A DNA stretch of 64,000 bases from Verrucosispora sp. WMMD573 (GCF_027497175.1 NZ_CP114901.1:3100001-3164000); one strand, 5' to 3'. Counted from the first letter of the stretch, positions 42,600 to 53,357 are shown. Numbers and translations are program-made. Notes: generated from the sequence alone by a model not told the origin.

Positions 42600-43568
42600 A
42601 TGAGCCTGTCGGCCACGACGGCGCCGCCGTCGCCAGCAGCACCACCTCCCGACGCCCCCTCCCGGCGTCGTCGGGGATATCTCCTCAACCGCCTGGATCT
42701 CAAGTACTCCCCGTACCTCTACATCGCGCCGTTCTTCCTGATCTTCGGAGCCTTCGGGCTGTACCCGATGCTGCGTACCGCCTGGATGTCCCTGCACGAC
42801 TGGGACATGATCGGCGAGCACACGTTCATCGGGTTCGACAACTACACCGAGCTGATCTCCGACGAGTACTTCTGGAACGCGCTGGTCAACACGTTCGGCA
42901 TCTTCGCCCTGTCGACCATCCCACAGCTGCTGATGGCGCTGTTCCTGGCGAACCTGCTCAACCAGACCCTGCTGCGTGCCAAGACCTTCTTCCGGATGGC
43001 CATCTTCGTGCCGAACGTGGTGTCGGTGGCCGCCGTCGCGATCGTCTTCGGCATGCTGTTCCAGCGCGACTTCGGCCTGTTCAACTGGCTGCTCGGCCTC
43101 GTCGGGGTGGACCAGATCGACTGGCGTACGCAGGAGTGGAGTTCCTGGACCGCGATCGCCACGATGGTCAACTGGCGGTGGACCGGCTACAACACCCTGA
43201 TCCTGCTCGCCGGAATGCAGGCCATCCCGAAGGACCTGTACGAGGCTGCCGCGATCGACGGGGCCAGCCCGTGGCGGCAGTTCTGGCAGATCACCCTGCC
43301 GATGCTCAAGCCCACCTTCATCTTCGTGGTCATCCTCTCCACGATCGGCGGCATGCAGCTGTTCACCGAGCCGCTGCTCTTCGGCAACGGCAGCATCATC
43401 GGCGGCGACCAGCGGGAGTTCCAGACGCTGGCGATGTACATGTACGAGAAGGGCATCTACAACCTGAGCACCGCAGGTTATGGAGCCGCGGTCGCCTGGG
43501 CGATCTTCATGATCATCGTCCTGGTGTCGCTGATCAACTTCGTACTCGTCCGCCGCGCGGCCAAGTGA
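42600..43568 (+). CDS. cebF: Cellobiose ABC transporter permease 1
   Basis: 322 residues with six predicted membrane helices, the first near YLYIAPFFLIFGAFGLYPML. The EAA loop EAAAIDGASPWRQF is the docking site for the ATPase. It is the MalF-like partner of CebG. No ATPase is encoded here; in streptomycetes CebEFG uses the shared ATPase MsiK encoded elsewhere. AAAAGGAAA precedes the ATG. A gap of 10 bases separates it from cebG. Confidence 0.93.
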   Translation: MSLSATTAPPSPAAPPPDAPSRRRRGYLLNRLDLKYSPYLYIAPFFLIFGAFGLYPMLRTAWMSLHDWDMIGEHTFIGFDNYTELISDEYFWNALVNTFGIFALSTIPQLLMALFLANLLNQTLLRAKTFFRMAIFVPNVVSVAAVAIVFGMLFQRDFGLFNWLLGLVGVDQIDWRTQEWSSWTAIATMVNWRWTGYNTLILLAGMQAIPKDLYEAAAIDGASPWRQFWQITLPMLKPTFIFVVILSTIGGMQLFTEPLLFGNGSIIGGDQREFQTLAMYMYEKGIYNLSTAGYGAAVAWAIFMIIVLVSLINFVLVRRAAK

Positions 43569-43578
43569 GGAGAGATCG

Positions 43579-44421
43579 ATGACCTCGGCTTCAAAGCGCC
43601 TGTGGCGCACCAGTCCGCTTACCTACATGGCGCTCGTCCTGGCGGCGCTGATGTCGATCTACCCGTTCTACTACATGATCGTGATCGGCACCCGCAGCCT
43701 CGAGTCCATCAACGACGTGCCACCGCCGATGACTCCGGCCGGCGCGTTCGGTGACAACTTCGGGCGGGTGCTCGACAACGACGCGGCCAACTTCCTCAAG
43801 GGCCTGATGAACTCGATCATCGTCTCCTCGGTGGTCACCGTGTCGGTGGTGCTCACCGGCTCCCTGGCCGGCTTCGCCTTCGCGAAGCTGCGCTTCCGCG
43901 GACGCAACGTGTTGCTGCTGGCGATCATCGTCACCATGATGATCCCGACCCAGATGGGTCTCATCCCGCTCTGGAGCATGATGCAGTCGCTGGGGTGGTA
44001 CGACACCCTGTACGCGGTGACCGTGCCGTTCCTGGTCAGCGCCTTCGGCGTGTTCATGATGCGGCAGTACGCCAGCCAGGCGATCTCCGACGAGCTGATC
44101 GAGGCCGGCCGTGTGGACGGCGCCAGCACCTTCCGGATCTACTGGAACATCGTGCTGCCCGCGTTGCGCCCAGCGGCCGGCGTGCTCGGTCTGCTCACCT
44201 TCATGGAGACCTGGAACTCCTTCCTCTGGCCGTACGCGATCCTCAGCCCGGAGAACCCGACCCTGCAGGTCTCGCTCTCCTTCCTCTCGTACGCCTACTA
44301 CACGGACTATTCCCAGGTCTTCGCCGCCACGGCGGTCGGCACCATCCCGCTGGTGCTCGTCTTTCTTCTCTTCGGCCGCCAGATCATCGGCGGGATCATG
44401 GAAGGTGCAGTCAAGTCGTGA
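43579..44421 (+). CDS. cebG: Cellobiose ABC transporter permease 2
   Basis: 280 residues, MalG-like. Six helices, from [21 protein letters not shown] to [18 protein letters not shown]. The EAA loop is [15 protein letters not shown]. It pairs with CebF to form the membrane channel for cellobiose. Its stop overlaps the GTG of the beta-glucosidase gene (GTGA), so import and hydrolysis are coupled in translation. GAGGAGA lies before the ATG. Confidence 0.93.
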   Translation: MTSASKRLWRTSPLTYMALVLAALMSIYPFYYMIVIGTRSLESINDVPPPMTPAGAFGDNFGRVLDNDAANFLKGLMNSIIVSSVVTVSVVLTGSLAGFAFAKLRFRGRNVLLLAIIVTMMIPTQMGLIPLWSMMQSLGWYDTLYAVTVPFLVSAFGVFMMRQYASQAISDELIEAGRVDGASTFRIYWNIVLPALRPAAGVLGLLTFMETWNSFLWPYAILSPENPTLQVSLSFLSYAYYTDYSQVFAATAVGTIPLVLVFLLFGRQIIGGIMEGAVKS

Positions 44422-45851
44422 GCAACCCCGCCACCCCGCCCGCCGTCGGCGTCCTCGACGAGCGGCCGCCGCTTACCTTCCCGCCCGGCTTCCTCTGGGG
44501 CGCGGCGACCGCCGCGTACCAGATCGAGGGCGCGGCGAACGAGGGCGGCCGGACCGCGTCGATCTGGGACACCTTCAGCCGCACCGAGGGTCGGACGGTC
44601 GCCGGGCACACCGGCGACGTCGCCTGCGACCACTACCACCGGCTCAGCGACGACGTCCGGCTGATGGCCGAACTGGGGCTGAAGTCGTACCGGTTCTCGG
44701 TGTCCTGGCCCCGGGTGCAGCCGGGCGGGTCGGGTCCGGCGAACGCCGAAGGGCTCGACTTCTACCAGCGGCTGATCGACGAGCTGCTGGCCAACGGAAT
44801 CGAGCCCTGGCTAACCCTCTACCACTGGGATCTGCCGCAGGAGTTGGAGGACGCCGGTGGCTGGCCGTCCCGGGACACCGCCGCCCGGTTCGCCGACTAC
44901 TCCCTGTTGGTGGCCGACGCGCTGGGCGACCGGGTGAAGTACTGGACGACCCTCAACGAGCCCTGGTGCTCGGCCTTCCTCGGGTACGGCTCCGGGGTTC
45001 ACGCCCCGGGCCGCACCAACGGGGCCGATGCGGTCCGGGCCGGACACCACCTGATGCTCGGGCACGGGCTCGCCGTGCAGGCGCTGCGTACGGCAGTGCC
45101 GCAGGCGCAGCTCGGGGTGACCGTCAACCTGTACCCGGTCACCCCGGCCAGCGACGCGCCGGGCGATGTCGACGCGGCCCGGCGGATCGACGCGCTGGCC
45201 AACCGGTTCTTCCTCGACCCGATGCTACGCGGCGCGTACCCAAACGACCTGGTGGCCGACCTGGCGAAGGTGACGGACTTCAACCACGTTCACGACGGCG
45301 ACCTGGCCACCATCTCCACCCCGCTGGATGTGGTGGGCGTCAACTACTACAGCCGGCACGTGGTGGCCGCGCCGATCCCCGGCGAGCAGCCGGAGGTCTA
45401 CTGGCGGGACCAGGCCTGCTGGCCGGGCAGCGAGGACGTCCGGTTCGTCACCCGGGGAGTCCCGGTGACCGACATGAACTGGGAGATCGACGCCCCCGGT
45501 CTGGTGGAGACGCTGCGCCGGGTGCACGAAGAGTACACGGAACTTCCGCTCTACGTGACCGAGAACGGCTCGGCCTTCGTCGACGAGGTCGTCGACGGGC
45601 AGGTCGACGACGTCGATCGGTTGGCCTATTTCGACGCCCACCTGCGCGCCTCGCACGAGGCGATCAGCGCGGGCGTCCCCCTGCGGGGATACTTCGCCTG
45701 GTCGCTGATGGATAATTTCGAGTGGGCCTGGGGCTACACGAAGCGGTTCGGCATGATCTACGTCGACTACGACAAGCAGACCCGCATCCCCAAGTCCAGT
45801 GCCAGGTGGTACGCGGAGGTGATCCGACGCAACGGTCTGGCCGCACAATAG
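44418..45851 (+). CDS. bglC: GH1 beta-glucosidase
   Basis: 477 residues, TIM-barrel GH1. N-terminal [20 protein letters not shown], acid/base Glu in [11 protein letters not shown] (near 178), nucleophile Glu in [10 protein letters not shown] (near 383) and the Trp-rich [18 protein letters not shown] substrate floor. There is no signal peptide, so it works in the cytosol on imported cellobiose, giving glucose. It also removes the CebR inducer. It overlaps cebG by 4 bases. Confidence 0.96.
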   Translation: MSNPATPPAVGVLDERPPLTFPPGFLWGAATAAYQIEGAANEGGRTASIWDTFSRTEGRTVAGHTGDVACDHYHRLSDDVRLMAELGLKSYRFSVSWPRVQPGGSGPANAEGLDFYQRLIDELLANGIEPWLTLYHWDLPQELEDAGGWPSRDTAARFADYSLLVADALGDRVKYWTTLNEPWCSAFLGYGSGVHAPGRTNGADAVRAGHHLMLGHGLAVQALRTAVPQAQLGVTVNLYPVTPASDAPGDVDAARRIDALANRFFLDPMLRGAYPNDLVADLAKVTDFNHVHDGDLATISTPLDVVGVNYYSRHVVAAPIPGEQPEVYWRDQACWPGSEDVRFVTRGVPVTDMNWEIDAPGLVETLRRVHEEYTELPLYVTENGSAFVDEVVDGQVDDVDRLAYFDAHLRASHEAISAGVPLRGYFAWSLMDNFEWAWGYTKRFGMIYVDYDKQTRIPKSSARWYAEVIRRNGLAAQ

Positions 45852-45933
45852 GGCGATGGCCAGCCAGTAACGGGCGGCCCGGCACCAGCGCTGGTGAAGG
45901 TGCCGGAGCCGCCTGACGTCGGAGGAGCAGACG

Positions 45934-46980
45934 ATGACAACGCAGCGCACCCGGTCGCTCGGGCGGCCGACGCTCGACGCGGTTGCCGCCCGCGCCGGAG
46001 TGGGCCGCGGCACGGTCTCCCGCGTGGTCAACGGCTCCCCGCAGGTGAGTCCGGAGGCCCGGGCCGCCGTGCAACAGGCCATTGCCGAACTGGGGTACGT
46101 ACCCAACCGCGCGGCTCGGGCGCTGGTCACGCAGCGAACCGACTCGGTGGCCCTGGTGGTCAGCGAGTCCGGCGAGCGGATCTTCGCCGAGCCGTTCTTC
46201 GCCGGCATCGTCCGGGGGATCAGCTCGGCCCTGCTGGAGACGCCGTTGCAGCTCTGGCTGGCCATGGCCCAATCGCCGCTGGAGCGGGAGCGGGTCGAGC
46301 ACCACCTGACCAACCAGCACATCGACGGCGTACTGCTGCTGTCGCTGCACGACGACGATCCGCTGCCCACGCTGCTTGAGGAGCGGGGCCTGCCCACCGT
46401 GCTCGGCGGGCGGCCCGCGCGGATGCTGCACCCCGAGGCGCAGCCGGCCTCGTTCGTCGACGTCAACAACGCCGGCGGGGCACGCCAGGCCGTCGAGTAC
46501 CTCGCCGGCCGGGGACGGCGGCGCATCGCCACCATCGCCGGCCCGCAGGACATGGGCGCCGGCCTGGCCCGGTTGTCCGGCTATCGGGACGCGGTCCGCA
46601 CCGCCGGGTTCGGCGTCAACCCCGACCTGATCGCGTACGGCGACTTCAGCGAGGAGAGCGGGGCGGCAGCCATGCGGGGGCTGCTGGAGCGCTGCCCCGA
46701 CCTGGACGCCGTGTTCGTGGCCGCCGACCTGATGGCCTTCGGTGCCATGCGTACGCTGCGGGAGGCCGGCCGCCGGGTGCCGCAGGACGTGGCCGTGGTC
46801 GGCTTCGGCGACGAGCCGATCGCCCGGCAGGCCAACCCGCCACTGACGTCGGTGTTCCAGCCGGTGGAGGAGATGGGCCGGCAGATGGCGCGGCTGCTGG
46901 TCGACCGGATCCGCGGCGACGAGCTCGCCACTCCACACGTCGTCCTGGACACCCAGTTCGTCGAGCGCGCCTCCGCCTGA
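45934..46980 (+). CDS. cebR: LacI-family repressor CebR
   Basis: 348 residues. The N-terminal LacI helix-turn-helix and hinge (TLDAVAARAGVGRGTVSRVV...GYVPNRAARALV) is followed by a periplasmic-binding-protein-like effector domain. The operators upstream of cebE and the GH9 gene are of CebR type, so this is the repressor released by cellobiose. It lies 82 bases after bglC, downstream in the operon rather than divergent from cebE as in Streptomyces. GGAGGAG precedes the ATG. Confidence 0.92.
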   Translation: MTTQRTRSLGRPTLDAVAARAGVGRGTVSRVVNGSPQVSPEARAAVQQAIAELGYVPNRAARALVTQRTDSVALVVSESGERIFAEPFFAGIVRGISSALLETPLQLWLAMAQSPLERERVEHHLTNQHIDGVLLLSLHDDDPLPTLLEERGLPTVLGGRPARMLHPEAQPASFVDVNNAGGARQAVEYLAGRGRRRIATIAGPQDMGAGLARLSGYRDAVRTAGFGVNPDLIAYGDFSEESGAAAMRGLLERCPDLDAVFVAADLMAFGAMRTLREAGRRVPQDVAVVGFGDEPIARQANPPLTSVFQPVEEMGRQMARLLVDRIRGDELATPHVVLDTQFVERASA

Positions 46981-47404
46981 GCCACGGCGCCACCCGGGCC
47001 TTGCAGCGGCGGACCGCTTTGCGCGGGCTGGTGTTGGCGGCGGTCGTCGGCGAGGTGACCGGGTTCGCTGCGGTACGGCCTGACATCGGACACCGACTGG
47101 TTCTGGTGCTCCGCGGTACTCCGCGTCGTACGAGGACCCGGCGCGCGCCCGCTAGCGAAAACTCTCCGTACATCTGACGCTGCGTGACCGCTCGCCGGCA
47201 GCCCCTACTATCACCCCACATCGGAACTGGGGTAGCGGTGAAGGACACGGAAAGTCACGTCGGAGGGCTCGCCGGACGCGGGTCTGATCAGCCGGGCGGG
47301 CGGCGGTGCGTCCGCACGTGCGGTGCCTGGCCGCACCCGCCGGGGCGACCCAGCGGGCTCAGGTGAGGCGGTGCGGCGGGGCCTAGGTGGGGCGGTGGCG
47401 GGGC
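46981..47404. other. Intergenic region, no gene recognised
   Basis: 424 bases between cebR and an acyl-CoA dehydrogenase. A plus-strand frame around 47000-47150 has coding-like composition but no start signal or known motif, and another short GTG frame begins near 47238. Neither is convincing. There is no clear terminator hairpin for the ceb operon here. Confidence 0.5.
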
Positions 47405-48625
47405 TCAGGCGGGGGCGGTCCAGCGGCGTAGCTCGCGCTTGGCGAGGCTGTTGCGGTGCACCTCGTCGGGGCCGTCAGCGAGACGCAGCGTGCGGGCCTG
47501 GGCCCAGAGCGCCGCGAGGGGAGTGTCCTGGCTGACCCCGGCCGCGCCGTACGCCTGGATGGCCTTGTCGATGACCCACTCGGCCATCGCCGGCGTGGCG
47601 ATCTTGATGGCCTGGATCTCGGTGTGGGCGCCCTTGTTGCCGACGGTGTCCATCAGCCAGGCCGTCTTGAGGACGAGCAGCCGGGCCTGTTCGATGCGGA
47701 CCCGGGCCTCGGCGATCCACTCGCGTAGCACGCCCTGCTCGGCGAGCGGGCGGCCGAAGGCGACCCGCTCGACGGCTCGGCGGCAGAGCAGTTCCAGCGC
47801 CCGCTCGGCCATCCCGATCAGGCGCATGCAGTGGTGGATCCGGCCGGGGCCGAGCCGGGCCTGGGCGATGGCGAAGCCGGTGCCCTCGGCACCCACCAGA
47901 TTTTCCGCTGGCACCCGGACGCCGTCGAAGTCGATCTCGGCGTGCCCGCCGTGCGAGGCGTCGCTGTAGCCGAAGACGCGCATGCCCCGGCGTACGGTGA
48001 CCCCGGGGGTGTCGCGGGGAACCAGGATCATGCTCTGCTGGCGGTGCCGGTCGGCGTCCGGGTCGGTCTTGCCCATCACGATGAAGATCTCGCAGGCCGG
48101 GTCCATCGCGCCGGAGGACCACCACTTGCGGCCGTCGATGACGTAGTGGTCACCGTCGCGCCGGATCGAGGTGGCGATGTTCGTGGCGTCGGAAGAGGCC
48201 ACGTCGGGTTCGGTCATGCAGAAGGCGGAGCGGATCTCACCGGCCAGCAGCGGGGCGAGCCAGCGTTCCTGCTGGGCGGGGGAGCCGAATTCGGCGAGCA
48301 GCTCCATGTTGCCGGTGTCCGGTGCGGCGCAGTTGAGCGCCTCCGCGGCGAGGTGTGGGCTGCGGCCGGTCAGCTCGGCCAGCGGAGCGTACTGGAGGTT
48401 GGTCAGCCCGGCGCCGTGGCGCGGATCGGGCAGGAAGAGGTTCCACAGTCCGCGCCGACGCGCCTCGGCCTTCAGTTCCGCCAGCACCGGCGGGCGGGCC
48501 CACGGGTCACCGGCGGCGGCCACCTGGGCGGCGTGCACCGGCTCGGCCGGGTACACGTGCTGCTCCAGGAACTCGGCCAGCTCCGTGCGCAGCTGCTCGG
48601 TCCGGGCGTCGTACGCGAAGTCCAT
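47405..48625 (-). CDS. Acyl-CoA dehydrogenase
   Basis: 406 residues, FAD-dependent ACAD fold. Signatures are [16 protein letters not shown] and [16 protein letters not shown] for flavin binding, [25 protein letters not shown], and the C-terminal [18 protein letters not shown]. It resembles the ACAD10/11 group, which acts on unusual, often 4-hydroxy, long-chain acyl-CoA. The partner kinase-like protein is encoded by the overlapping gene upstream, as in the mammalian fusion protein. The substrate is inferred, not shown. Confidence 0.92.
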   Translation of the reverse strand: MDFAYDARTEQLRTELAEFLEQHVYPAEPVHAAQVAAAGDPWARPPVLAELKAEARRRGLWNLFLPDPRHGAGLTNLQYAPLAELTGRSPHLAAEALNCAAPDTGNMELLAEFGSPAQQERWLAPLLAGEIRSAFCMTEPDVASSDATNIATSIRRDGDHYVIDGRKWWSSGAMDPACEIFIVMGKTDPDADRHRQQSMILVPRDTPGVTVRRGMRVFGYSDASHGGHAEIDFDGVRVPAENLVGAEGTGFAIAQARLGPGRIHHCMRLIGMAERALELLCRRAVERVAFGRPLAEQGVLREWIAEARVRIEQARLLVLKTAWLMDTVGNKGAHTEIQAIKIATPAMAEWVIDKAIQAYGAAGVSQDTPLAALWAQARTLRLADGPDEVHRNSLAKRELRRWTAPA

Positions 48626-49677
48626 CAGGTCTCCCTCACCGCGGTCAGTCCGTGTGCGACCAGCGGGGCAACGAGGCCGCCGATGGTGTCGAAGCCTTCG
48701 CCGAGCGTCTGGCCGAGGGTGTGCCGGTAGTGGATGCCCTCGCAGATGACGGCTAGTTTGAAGCAGCCCAGCGCGATGTGCCAGTGCAGTGGACCGACGT
48801 CGACGTCGCTGCGGCCGGCGTACCGGGCGATCAGCTCGTCGCCGTCGGGGAAGCCGGCGCGCGGGCCGAGGCCGTCGGCGACCGGGTTACCGTCGGAGGC
48901 CGCGCTGCCGCCGAGCACGTCCCAGTAGGTCAGCAGCAGTCCCAGGTCCGCCAGCGGGTCGCCGAGGGTGGCCATCTCCCAGTCCAGCACCGCCGTCACC
49001 GTGACCGGGTCGACGGTGGCGAGCAGGTTGTCCAGCCGGAAGTCCCCGTGCACGATCCGACCGGCGTTGGCCCCCTCCGGCGCGGTGGCGGCGAGCCGGT
49101 CGCGCAGCTCGTCGATGCCGGGCAGCGGTCGGCTGCGGGACCGGTCGAGCTGCCCCGACCAGCGGCGGACCTGCCGGGCCAGGAACCCTTCCGGGCGGCC
49201 GAAATCGGCCAGACCGACCGCCGCCGGCTCGACCGTGTGCAGCGCCGCCAGGGTGTCCATCATCGTCATGGCCAGCCCGCGTCGCTGCTCGTCGGTGAGC
49301 CGGTCAGTGCGGGAGCGGCTGCGGAACACCTCGCCCGGCACCCGCTCCATCAGGTAGAACGGCGCCCCCAGCACCTCCGGTTCGGGGCAGAGCAGCAGGG
49401 CGCCGGGCACCGGGACATCGGTCGAGGCGAGCGCCGAGATGACTCGGAACTCCCGGGTCATGTCGTGCGCGGTGGCCAGCACGTGCCCGAGCGGGGGGCG
49501 GCGCAGCACCATCTCCCGACCGCCGGCGTGCACCAGGTAGGTCAGGTTCGACCGGCCGCCGGCGATCAGCTCGGCCCGTAACGGGCCGGCGGCCAGATCG
49601 GGGCGGTGCGCCGCCAGGTGGCCGCGGAGCCGGTCCAGATCCAGACCGGCGGGCGAGCCGGCGGTCGGTTCGGTCAT
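48625..49677 (-). CDS. ACAD10-type phosphotransferase (APH fold)
   Basis: 350 residues, aminoglycoside-phosphotransferase-like kinase fold. ATP-binding [10 protein letters not shown] and MVLRRPP, catalytic [10 protein letters not shown], metal-binding [16 protein letters not shown]. This combination is the ACAD10/11 kinase domain, which phosphorylates the hydroxyl of 4-hydroxyacyl-CoA so that the dehydrogenase can act. Its stop overlaps the dehydrogenase ATG (TGATG). In vertebrates both activities sit in one protein, which makes the pairing strong evidence. Confidence 0.9.
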   Translation of the reverse strand: MTEPTAGSPAGLDLDRLRGHLAAHRPDLAAGPLRAELIAGGRSNLTYLVHAGGREMVLRRPPLGHVLATAHDMTREFRVISALASTDVPVPGALLLCPEPEVLGAPFYLMERVPGEVFRSRSRTDRLTDEQRRGLAMTMMDTLAALHTVEPAAVGLADFGRPEGFLARQVRRWSGQLDRSRSRPLPGIDELRDRLAATAPEGANAGRIVHGDFRLDNLLATVDPVTVTAVLDWEMATLGDPLADLGLLLTYWDVLGGSAASDGNPVADGLGPRAGFPDGDELIARYAGRSDVDVGPLHWHIALGCFKLAVICEGIHYRHTLGQTLGEGFDTIGGLVAPLVAHGLTAVRET

Positions 49678-49825
49678 CCGGACAGTTCATGGCAGCTCCG
49701 GCGGGTTGTCAAGGTCAGGTTTGACCCTCGGGACATGCCGCCGCAACAGGGACGAAATGGTCAACTGCCAGGCTGACACCAGCCTGCCGGCCAGTGTGCC
49801 GGCCCGCCGAGCGGAGGGGTTTGAG

Positions 49826-50527
49826 ATGTTGCTGCGCGTTCGGGTCACCCTGCCGGACCGTCCAGGCACCCTCGGTCAGGTGGCGCGCACCCTCGGCGTG
49901 TCCGGGGCGGACATCGTCCAGGTGGTCGTGCTGGAACGCCTCGGCGGGCGGGCGGTCGACGACTTCACGGTGGTGTGGCCGGGTGCCGCGCGGCTGGAGC
50001 GGCTGCTGGCCGGCCTCGCGGCGATCCCCGGCGTGCGGGTGGACGGGGTCTGGCGGGCGATCGGCGCGCCCACCACCACCGGCCAGGACGCCGAGCTGCT
50101 GGCCCAGGTCGCGGCCAACCCGGCCGACGGGCTGGCGACCCTGGTCGACGCGGTGCCCGGGCTGCTCGCCGCCGACTGGTCCGTCGCCGCGATGGTGCCG
50201 GTGGACTGGGCATCGCGTACCGGGGGTGGCGGTGCGACGGTCGGGCACGCCAGTTGGCGTACCCCGGTGCCGCCAAAGCTGCCGGAAGTGACCCCGCTGC
50301 GCGCCCGGTCGATGACGGCGCCCGACGGTGGTCATTTCGCGGTCGCACCGTTCGGGCGGGCCGGGCTGGTGCTGGTGGTGTCCCGCGAGTACAGCGAAAC
50401 CCTCACGCCGGCCGCCTTCCACTCCACCGAGGTGGACCGGCTCGCCCAACTGGTCCGCGCCTGCGCCGTGATTCTCGGCGATCGGCTCGACCTGGTGGGC
50501 GCTCCGCCGGTCAGCGCCAAGCCCTGA
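49826..50527 (+). CDS. ACT-domain protein
   Basis: 233 residues. The N-terminal ACT domain (LRVRVTLPDRPGTLGQVART, about 1-75) is of the type that binds amino acids. The remainder contains ATVGHASWRTP and a C-terminal half (FAVAPFGRAGLVLVVSREYSETLTPAAFHSTEVDRLA) without a family I can name. It is probably a regulatory or sensor protein. GGAGGGG precedes the ATG. A related gene lies 101 bases downstream on the same strand. Confidence 0.83.
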   Translation: MLLRVRVTLPDRPGTLGQVARTLGVSGADIVQVVVLERLGGRAVDDFTVVWPGAARLERLLAGLAAIPGVRVDGVWRAIGAPTTTGQDAELLAQVAANPADGLATLVDAVPGLLAADWSVAAMVPVDWASRTGGGGATVGHASWRTPVPPKLPEVTPLRARSMTAPDGGHFAVAPFGRAGLVLVVSREYSETLTPAAFHSTEVDRLAQLVRACAVILGDRLDLVGAPPVSAKP

Positions 50528-50628
50528 GCGGGTGTGACGCAGACCGCAGGGCCGATCGCGGCTGGACATGGTGAGGCAACCGACCGGCAACAGCCGCGGA
50601 CGAGGGTGGCACGCGAAGGGAGGCAACG

Positions 50629-51690
50629 ATGACGCTGTGGCGGATCCGAGCCACCGTGGACGACCGACCGGGTTACCTGTCGGTGCTCACGGCGAGCCTC
50701 GCGTTGCGTGGGGTCAACATCCTCTCCGTGCAGGTGCACACCACCGAGCACGGTGCCGTCGACGATTTCCTCGTCGACGCGCCGGACACTCTCGACGAGG
50801 CGGGACTGCTCGCCGCGGTCGAGCGTGGCCGGGGGCGGGACTGCTGGGTGGCGCGCAGCGAGGCGCGCGGTCTGGCCGATCAGCCGACCCGGGTGCTCGG
50901 GCTGGCGACTCGGCTGGTGCACGACCCGGACGCGACAGGTGAGGTGCTGCGGGCCCTGCTCGGCGCCGACGAGGTGACCTGGCGACCCGCGCCGGCGCTG
51001 GCCCGGCCCGGAATCGACGGCATGACGATGATGCTGGCCGACCCGAACGGCGGGTCGTACACCCTGCGCCGGGTCGCGCCGAGCTTCACCCCGGCCGAGT
51101 ACGCCCGGGCCCAGGCGCTGCTCGAACTGGGGGCCACCGCCGCCCGCCGCAGCACCGAACAGGTCACCGTGGTCCTGCCCGACGGTGCCGAGCTGACCGT
51201 ACGCCCCGCCGTCGCGGACGACCTGACGGCGGTCGTCGAGTTGCACCAGGGCTGCTCGGTGCGCAGCCGGCAGCGCCGTTACCTCGGGGGTGCGGGCCTG
51301 CCCTCCCCAGCCCGACTGCGCCGGCTCCTGGAGCCGGCCCGTGGGCTGACCCTGGTCGCCGCGACGACCGGCTCCGGCGGGGCGGCGGAGTCGGTCGTCG
51401 CGATGGCGAACCTGCTCGCCGAGGGCGACGAGGCCGAGTTGGCCTTGCTGGTGCGCGACGACTGGCAGCGCCGTGGGCTGGGCTCGACGTTGCTGCGTCG
51501 GTTGACCCGGCAGGCCGAGTCGGCCGGCTACGCCGCGATGGTGCTGCACGTCCAGGCGGACAACGCACCGATGCTGCGTACGCTGCGCCGGTTGTCCCGA
51601 CCGACCACCGTCCAGCGGGACGGTGCCCTGCTGACCATGACCGTGCCGTTGGTCGCCGAGGAAACGGCGGCGGCGAAGAGCGCCGGCTGA
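50629..51690 (+). CDS. ACT-GNAT fusion protein
   Basis: 353 residues. An N-terminal ACT domain (WRIRATVDDRPGYLSVLTA, 1-75) is joined to a middle part paralogous to the previous protein (DEVTWRPAPALARPGIDGMT) and a C-terminal GNAT domain (RPAVADDLTAVVELHQG...DDWQRRGLGSTLLRRL). An amino acid may regulate the acetyltransferase, as known for ACT- or cNMP-linked protein acetylases in actinobacteria. A hairpin terminator follows. Confidence 0.87.
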   Translation: MTLWRIRATVDDRPGYLSVLTASLALRGVNILSVQVHTTEHGAVDDFLVDAPDTLDEAGLLAAVERGRGRDCWVARSEARGLADQPTRVLGLATRLVHDPDATGEVLRALLGADEVTWRPAPALARPGIDGMTMMLADPNGGSYTLRRVAPSFTPAEYARAQALLELGATAARRSTEQVTVVLPDGAELTVRPAVADDLTAVVELHQGCSVRSRQRRYLGGAGLPSPARLRRLLEPARGLTLVAATTGSGGAAESVVAMANLLAEGDEAELALLVRDDWQRRGLGSTLLRRLTRQAESAGYAAMVLHVQADNAPMLRTLRRLSRPTTVQRDGALLTMTVPLVAEETAAAKSAG

Positions 51691-51728
51691 CGGCTCAGAC
51701 GACCGACCTCCGGTGCGGAGGCCGGTGA

Positions 51729-51765
51729 GGTGGGCAGGATTCCCGGTGCGGGGGTCCTGCCCACC
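51729..51765. terminator. Hairpin terminator between convergent genes
   Basis: GGTGGGCAGGA (51729-51739) and TCCTGCCCACC (51755-51765) pair over 11 bases with a 15-base loop, between the ACT-GNAT gene and the convergent aldehyde dehydrogenase gene. Confidence 0.8.
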
Positions 51766-51788
51766 GCGTGCTTGTCGGTCACCTGCGG

Positions 51789-53357
51789 TCAGATGTTCGG
51801 GGGCAGGGCGGTGCGGTCCTGGAAGTTGCCGTAGAGGTGGTCGTCCGCGCCGACCGTGACGGCCTGGACCAGCAGGTCTCCACCGACGAAGGCGCCCTTC
51901 CAGGAGGCGCCCCGGCCGCCGAAGGGCTCCTGCCGGTCACCCCGGGAGCGCGGCCGGTTGATGCCCACCTTGAAGGCTTGCAGGTCGACCGCCAGCTTCG
52001 CCGCCTCGTCGGTGTCGTCGCAGGCGAGGGAGGCCACCAGCGCGCCGTTGGAGGCGTTCATCTGGGCCAGCAACTCGTCGGTGGTGTCCACCACGACGAT
52101 GGTGTCGACCGGGCCGAACGGCTCGGCGTGCATCAGCCGGGACCGGCCGGGCGGGGCGAGCAGCACCGACGGCGCGACGTACGCCGAGGTGTCCTGCCCG
52201 GGCAGGAACGGCGCGCCGTCGAGTTTGCCCCGGTACAACGGGACGGCGCCGCCCCGTACCGCCTCGTCGACCTTGCGGTGCAGCTCGTCGGCCTTGGCGG
52301 AGCTGATCAGCGGGCCGAAGTCCAGCTCCGGCAACGGTTCTCCGGCCTGCCAGGTCTCGTCGACCGCGAGCGGGTGCCCGAAGCGGATCGAGCGGACCAC
52401 CGGCAGGTACATGTCGAGGAACTCGTCGACCAGGTCCCGCTGGACCACGAACCGGGGGTACGCGGTGCAGCGCTGCTTGCCGTACTCGAAGCCCTTCTTG
52501 AGATGGGCCGCGAGCAGGTCCCACTGGGAGAAGTTCCAGACGCCCCAGGCGTTGAGGCCCTCCTGCTCGATGAAGTGGCGCTTGTTCGAGTCGAGCAGCG
52601 CGGCGGCCACCTTGCCCCCGTTGGACCGGCCACCGACGAACGCGACCGCGCCGATCTCCGGTGCCCGTACCAGCACCTCGGACAGTGCCTCGCCACTGCC
52701 GGAGAGCAGGGTGGCGGGCAGTCCGGCGCGGTGCAGCAGCGCGTGTGCGACGGTGAGACAGACCGCACCGCCCTGCGAGGGCGTCTTGGCGATGACCGCG
52801 TTGCCGGCGAGCAACTGCACCATTTCGGCATGCACCAGCACGCTCATCGGGTAGTTCCACGAGGCGATGTTGCTGACCGGGCCGGGCAGCGGGGCACGGC
52901 CGTCGGCGAGCATCCGGTCGATCTCGTCGACGTACCAGCGCACCCCGTCGAGGGCCCGATCCACGTCGGCGCAGGCCAGTCGCCACGGCTTGCCGATCTC
53001 CCAGACCAGCAGCAGGGCCAACAGGTCGCGGTGGTCGGTGAGGGCGTCCAGGGCGTCGGTGACCCGTGACCTGCGTTCGTCCAGCGGGGTGTCGGCCCAG
53101 GCGGCGTGGGCCGCGGCGGCGTGGGCGACCGCCTCGCGGGCGGTCGCTGCGTCCAGCCGCGGTAGGTCGAGCAACACACTGTTGTCGACCGGCGTACGCG
53201 TCGGCGTGGGCGTGCCGCCGGTGCGCCATTCGCCGCCGACCAGGTTTCGCAATGTGGTGGTGCCACCGGCCTCGTGGTCGAACGCCTCACCGGTGGCGGC
53301 CACCGCCCGGGTGAGGGTGTCTGGCCAGGAGGTTCCGTCGGCGAGTCGAAGAGCCAT
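51789..53357 (-). CDS. Aldehyde dehydrogenase family protein
   Basis: 522 residues. ALDH fold with general-base Glu in HFIEQEGLNAWG and the thiol in KQRCTAYPRFVV, plus EPFGPVDTIVVV near the end. The N-terminal 60 residues are longer than in simple ALDHs. The motif around the cofactor, SNIASWNYPMSVLVHAEM, differs from the common PWNFP, so substrate use may differ; PaaN-like members look similar. GGAG lies before ATG 53357. No operon partner is evident. Confidence 0.88.
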   Translation of the reverse strand: MALRLADGTSWPDTLTRAVAATGEAFDHEAGGTTTLRNLVGGEWRTGGTPTPTRTPVDNSVLLDLPRLDAATAREAVAHAAAAHAAWADTPLDERRSRVTDALDALTDHRDLLALLLVWEIGKPWRLACADVDRALDGVRWYVDEIDRMLADGRAPLPGPVSNIASWNYPMSVLVHAEMVQLLAGNAVIAKTPSQGGAVCLTVAHALLHRAGLPATLLSGSGEALSEVLVRAPEIGAVAFVGGRSNGGKVAAALLDSNKRHFIEQEGLNAWGVWNFSQWDLLAAHLKKGFEYGKQRCTAYPRFVVQRDLVDEFLDMYLPVVRSIRFGHPLAVDETWQAGEPLPELDFGPLISSAKADELHRKVDEAVRGGAVPLYRGKLDGAPFLPGQDTSAYVAPSVLLAPPGRSRLMHAEPFGPVDTIVVVDTTDELLAQMNASNGALVASLACDDTDEAAKLAVDLQAFKVGINRPRSRGDRQEPFGGRGASWKGAFVGGDLLVQAVTVGADDHLYGNFQDRTALPPNI

